Shown here one piece after another: positions 62,595 through 64,000 of a DNA stretch of 64,000 nt. Each line of letters begins with the position of its first letter. The first letter of the stretch is position 1. Origin of the DNA: Chloroflexota bacterium (GTDB lineage: Bacteria > Chloroflexota > Anaerolineae > Anaerolineales > Villigracilaceae); NCBI GenBank assembly GCA_016213105.1, contig JACRBN010000024.1, positions 62,001 through 126,000 on the forward strand, read 5' to 3'. The translations under genes were made by a program, and so were the position numbers. The notes under the pieces were generated by a model that ran no database searches, was not told where the DNA came from, and saw only the letters and a list, made by a program, of their open reading frames with translations.

Positions 62595-62623
62595 GTAGGG
62601 GCGGAGCATTGCTCCGCCCCTAC
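62595..62623. repeat. GTAGGGGCGGA palindrome, copy 1
   Basis: GTAGGGGCGGAGC and GCTCCGCCCCTAC around ATT. A related copy lies at 63294-63321, on the other side of the methyltransferase gene. Confidence 0.7.
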
Positions 62624-62642
62624 TGATATGATTTTTCGTATG

Positions 62643-63275
62643 CTACATCTTCCTCGCCACAATAAAACATTCCCTGAGCGGGCGAACGGACAGATCTTCC
62701 TGTTCGATCATTTGAAAGCCCGCGCTTGTAATTGTCGCCGCCAAACTGGAGGCGCTGAAAAAAGTAATCGAGGGAATTAATCCCAGTTTGGATAAAACGA
62801 ATATGGGGACATTCATCAAAACGCTGACAACTGCCTTCTCTCCCAAGCAGGGTGTCGCAGAGATGAAGATGCCTCCAGGTTTCAGCAACTGATTGACCCT
62901 GTCCATAACCTGTGCGGAATCTTCCACCAAATGCAATATGCTCAGAGACAGGATCACATCAAACGATTCCTTCCCCAGGCTTTCATCGAATATCGTCGCT
63001 TGCGTAAAGCCGATGTTTTTTATTTTTTGCTCATCAGCTTTGCTTCGGGCAATCTCAATCATATTCGAGGAAATATCAATCCCGCGGACATCTTTAGCCA
63101 TGCTGGCGATTTCAAGGGCGATTGACCCTGTCGCACATCCATAGTCCAGGACGATACTGTTGGCTGTGAGATATTTTTTCGTCCTTTCGATGATTTTGAG
63201 ATCGTTTTCTCCAAGGCTCACGCCTGGCGTATCCCAATTCTTTGCCAACTGATTCCACATCTTTTCTGATTTCAT
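62643..63275 (-). CDS. Class I SAM-dependent methyltransferase
   Basis: The 210-residue protein has motif I IVLDYGCATGSIALEI near residue 38, DVRGIDISSNMIEIA (motif II), and ESFDVILSLSILHLV (motif IV), followed by LLKPGGIFISATPC. It is a small-molecule or protein methyltransferase of unknown substrate. Its codons are more AT-rich than neighbours. The gene is flanked by two copies of the GTAGGGGCGGA palindrome. The C-terminus may carry a membrane-associated loop (VPIFVLSKLGLIPSITFF). Confidence 0.85.
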   Translation of the reverse strand: MKSEKMWNQLAKNWDTPGVSLGENDLKIIERTKKYLTANSIVLDYGCATGSIALEIASMAKDVRGIDISSNMIEIARSKADEQKIKNIGFTQATIFDESLGKESFDVILSLSILHLVEDSAQVMDRVNQLLKPGGIFISATPCLGEKAVVSVLMNVPIFVLSKLGLIPSITFFSASSLAATITSAGFQMIEQEDLSVRPLRECFIVARKM

Positions 63276-63293
63276 GTTTCACCTATCAATACC

Positions 63294-63321
63294 GTAGGGG
63301 CGGACGGCCGTCCGCCCCTAC
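63294..63321. repeat. GTAGGGGCGGA palindrome, copy 2
   Basis: GTAGGGGCGGACGG and its exact complement meet without a loop (63294-63307 and 63308-63321). Confidence 0.7.
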
Positions 63322-63325
63322 ATTT

Positions 63326-64000
63326 TTATCCACAAATCGCGATGATCACATTCCCCTGCTTGTGACCACCCTCCACATACCTGTGCGCCTCGGCTGCCTG
63401 TTCCATCGGGAAGGATTTATCAACGCTGGCTTTGATCTTCCCTTCTTCAACCAGCTTCTTGACGAAGACCAAACTTTCGGATGTCTCATTCGCAAAGGAA
63501 CAAATGACTTTTTGCTTGCTGCCCGTGAGCGAAGTCCACTGCATTTGCAGAAGCGCCTTCATCTTGAAACTTGCTAAAAGGTAAATCCCGTTCGGCGTGA
63601 GCGAACGCCTGACACGTGAAAACGAACTCCTGCCGAGGATGTCGAAGACCAGGTCGTAGGTCTCGCCGTTTTGGGTGAAGTCCTCTTTGGTGTAGTCGAT
63701 GACCTTGTCCGCGCCGAGGGATTTTACGAATTCCAATCGCGGTTTGCCGCAGACTCCAGTTACTTCCGCGCCGAAATGTTTGGCAAGCTGCACCGCCATC
63801 GAGCCGATCCCGCCCGAAGCGCCATTGATGAGGACTTTCTGTCCGCGCTGGAGGTTTGCCTTCGCCAGTAGACTCGTCGCCATGACCGCCCCATAAGGCA
63901 GGGTGGCAGCCTCTTCATAGCTCAGGTTGACAGGTTTGAGCGCCACAGTCCCAGTTTCTGGTATGCAGATATATTCGGCATTGGCTCCCATGTTCATTCC
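63326..64000 (-). CDS. Quinone-oxidoreductase-like zinc-binding dehydrogenase, 5' end cut by window
   Basis: About 224 residues are visible, missing the N-terminal catalytic part. Visible are AEYICIPETGTVALKP, PYGAVMATSLL, the NAD(P)-binding GASGGIGSMAVQLAKHFGAEVTGVCG and KVIDYTKEDF. It resembles MDR-family quinone oxidoreductases. The frame is open to the right edge. Confidence 0.87.
   Translation of the reverse strand, partial: GMNMGANAEYICIPETGTVALKPVNLSYEEAATLPYGAVMATSLLAKANLQRGQKVLINGASGGIGSMAVQLAKHFGAEVTGVCGKPRLEFVKSLGADKVIDYTKEDFTQNGETYDLVFDILGRSSFSRVRRSLTPNGIYLLASFKMKALLQMQWTSLTGSKQKVICSFANETSESLVFVKKLVEEGKIKASVDKSFPMEQAAEAHRYVEGGHKQGNVIIAICG

Overview
The window is a GC-rich bacterial chromosome segment, best read as a member of the Chloroflexota, class Anaerolineae. 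This is an inference from gene content and style, not from a marker search. The supporting traits are an SLH-domain surface protein with Cys-bearing SLH repeats, many Thr/Pro-rich surface or secreted proteins, a DUF1385 protein, an Ala/Gly/Arg-rich proteome, and dense short palindromic repeats between genes. No CRISPR array, transposase, phage gene or rRNA was seen. There is one tRNA gene, tRNA-Glu(TTC).

Layout. 1-11 kb is mostly housekeeping: a zinc-ribbon protein, a CBS-pair protein, an amidase, a membrane-anchored PPIase, the rpsF-ssb-rpsR operon with a likely S6:S18 leader, a PHP hydrolase, secG, a peptide-type solute-binding protein, an M20 peptidase and a DUF1385 protein. 11-17 kb holds two phosphodiester-glycosidase-type proteins, one fused to a GH25-like lysozyme domain and SH3 domains. 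Between them lies a patch of lower GC with a frameshifted lipoprotein and a propeller lipoprotein flanked by a direct repeat. 16.6-27.1 kb has a PD-(D/E)XK nuclease, a NYN ribonuclease-like protein, a chelatase ChlI/ChlD pair split by a -1 frameshift at a run of nine A, ribosomal protein S1, a dipeptidase, a TadE-like/DUF4349 protein, and an HtrA-like protease coupled to an atypical LuxR-type regulator.

27.3-29.4 kb is an AT-rich island with a winged-helix/TIR-like (deoxyribosyltransferase-like) protein and a zinc-finger protein, the best candidate for an undescribed, possibly defensive, module. 30.4-30.86 kb has tRNA-Glu followed by three tandem copies of its 3' end, each with its own terminator hairpin. 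31-47.5 kb includes the SLH protein, a cPGS-type GTPase, argS (with an in-frame repeat insertion), rpsT, a LysM protein, uvrA, an ECF sigma-degV operon, a large S41-type lipoprotein and a GT2 glycosyltransferase.

47.7-55.7 kb has propeller and secreted proteins, then a nitrogen/amino-acid cluster: Lrp/AsnC, an AhpD-like protein, panB, an unrecognised 420-residue protein and a glutamate dehydrogenase fused to CBS domains. 56-64 kb has a double-MerR regulator, two tandem aldo/keto reductases, a class II UvrA, a methyltransferase and a truncated quinone-oxidoreductase-like gene.

Several genes have an extended -10 box only 6-9 bases before the start codon, which suggests leaderless mRNAs. At least six families of palindromic repeats punctuate intergenic DNA, and one has entered a coding region. 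Three single-base frame breaks at homopolymers (near 12532, 19566 and 23419) could be biological or assembly errors and should be read with that caution.
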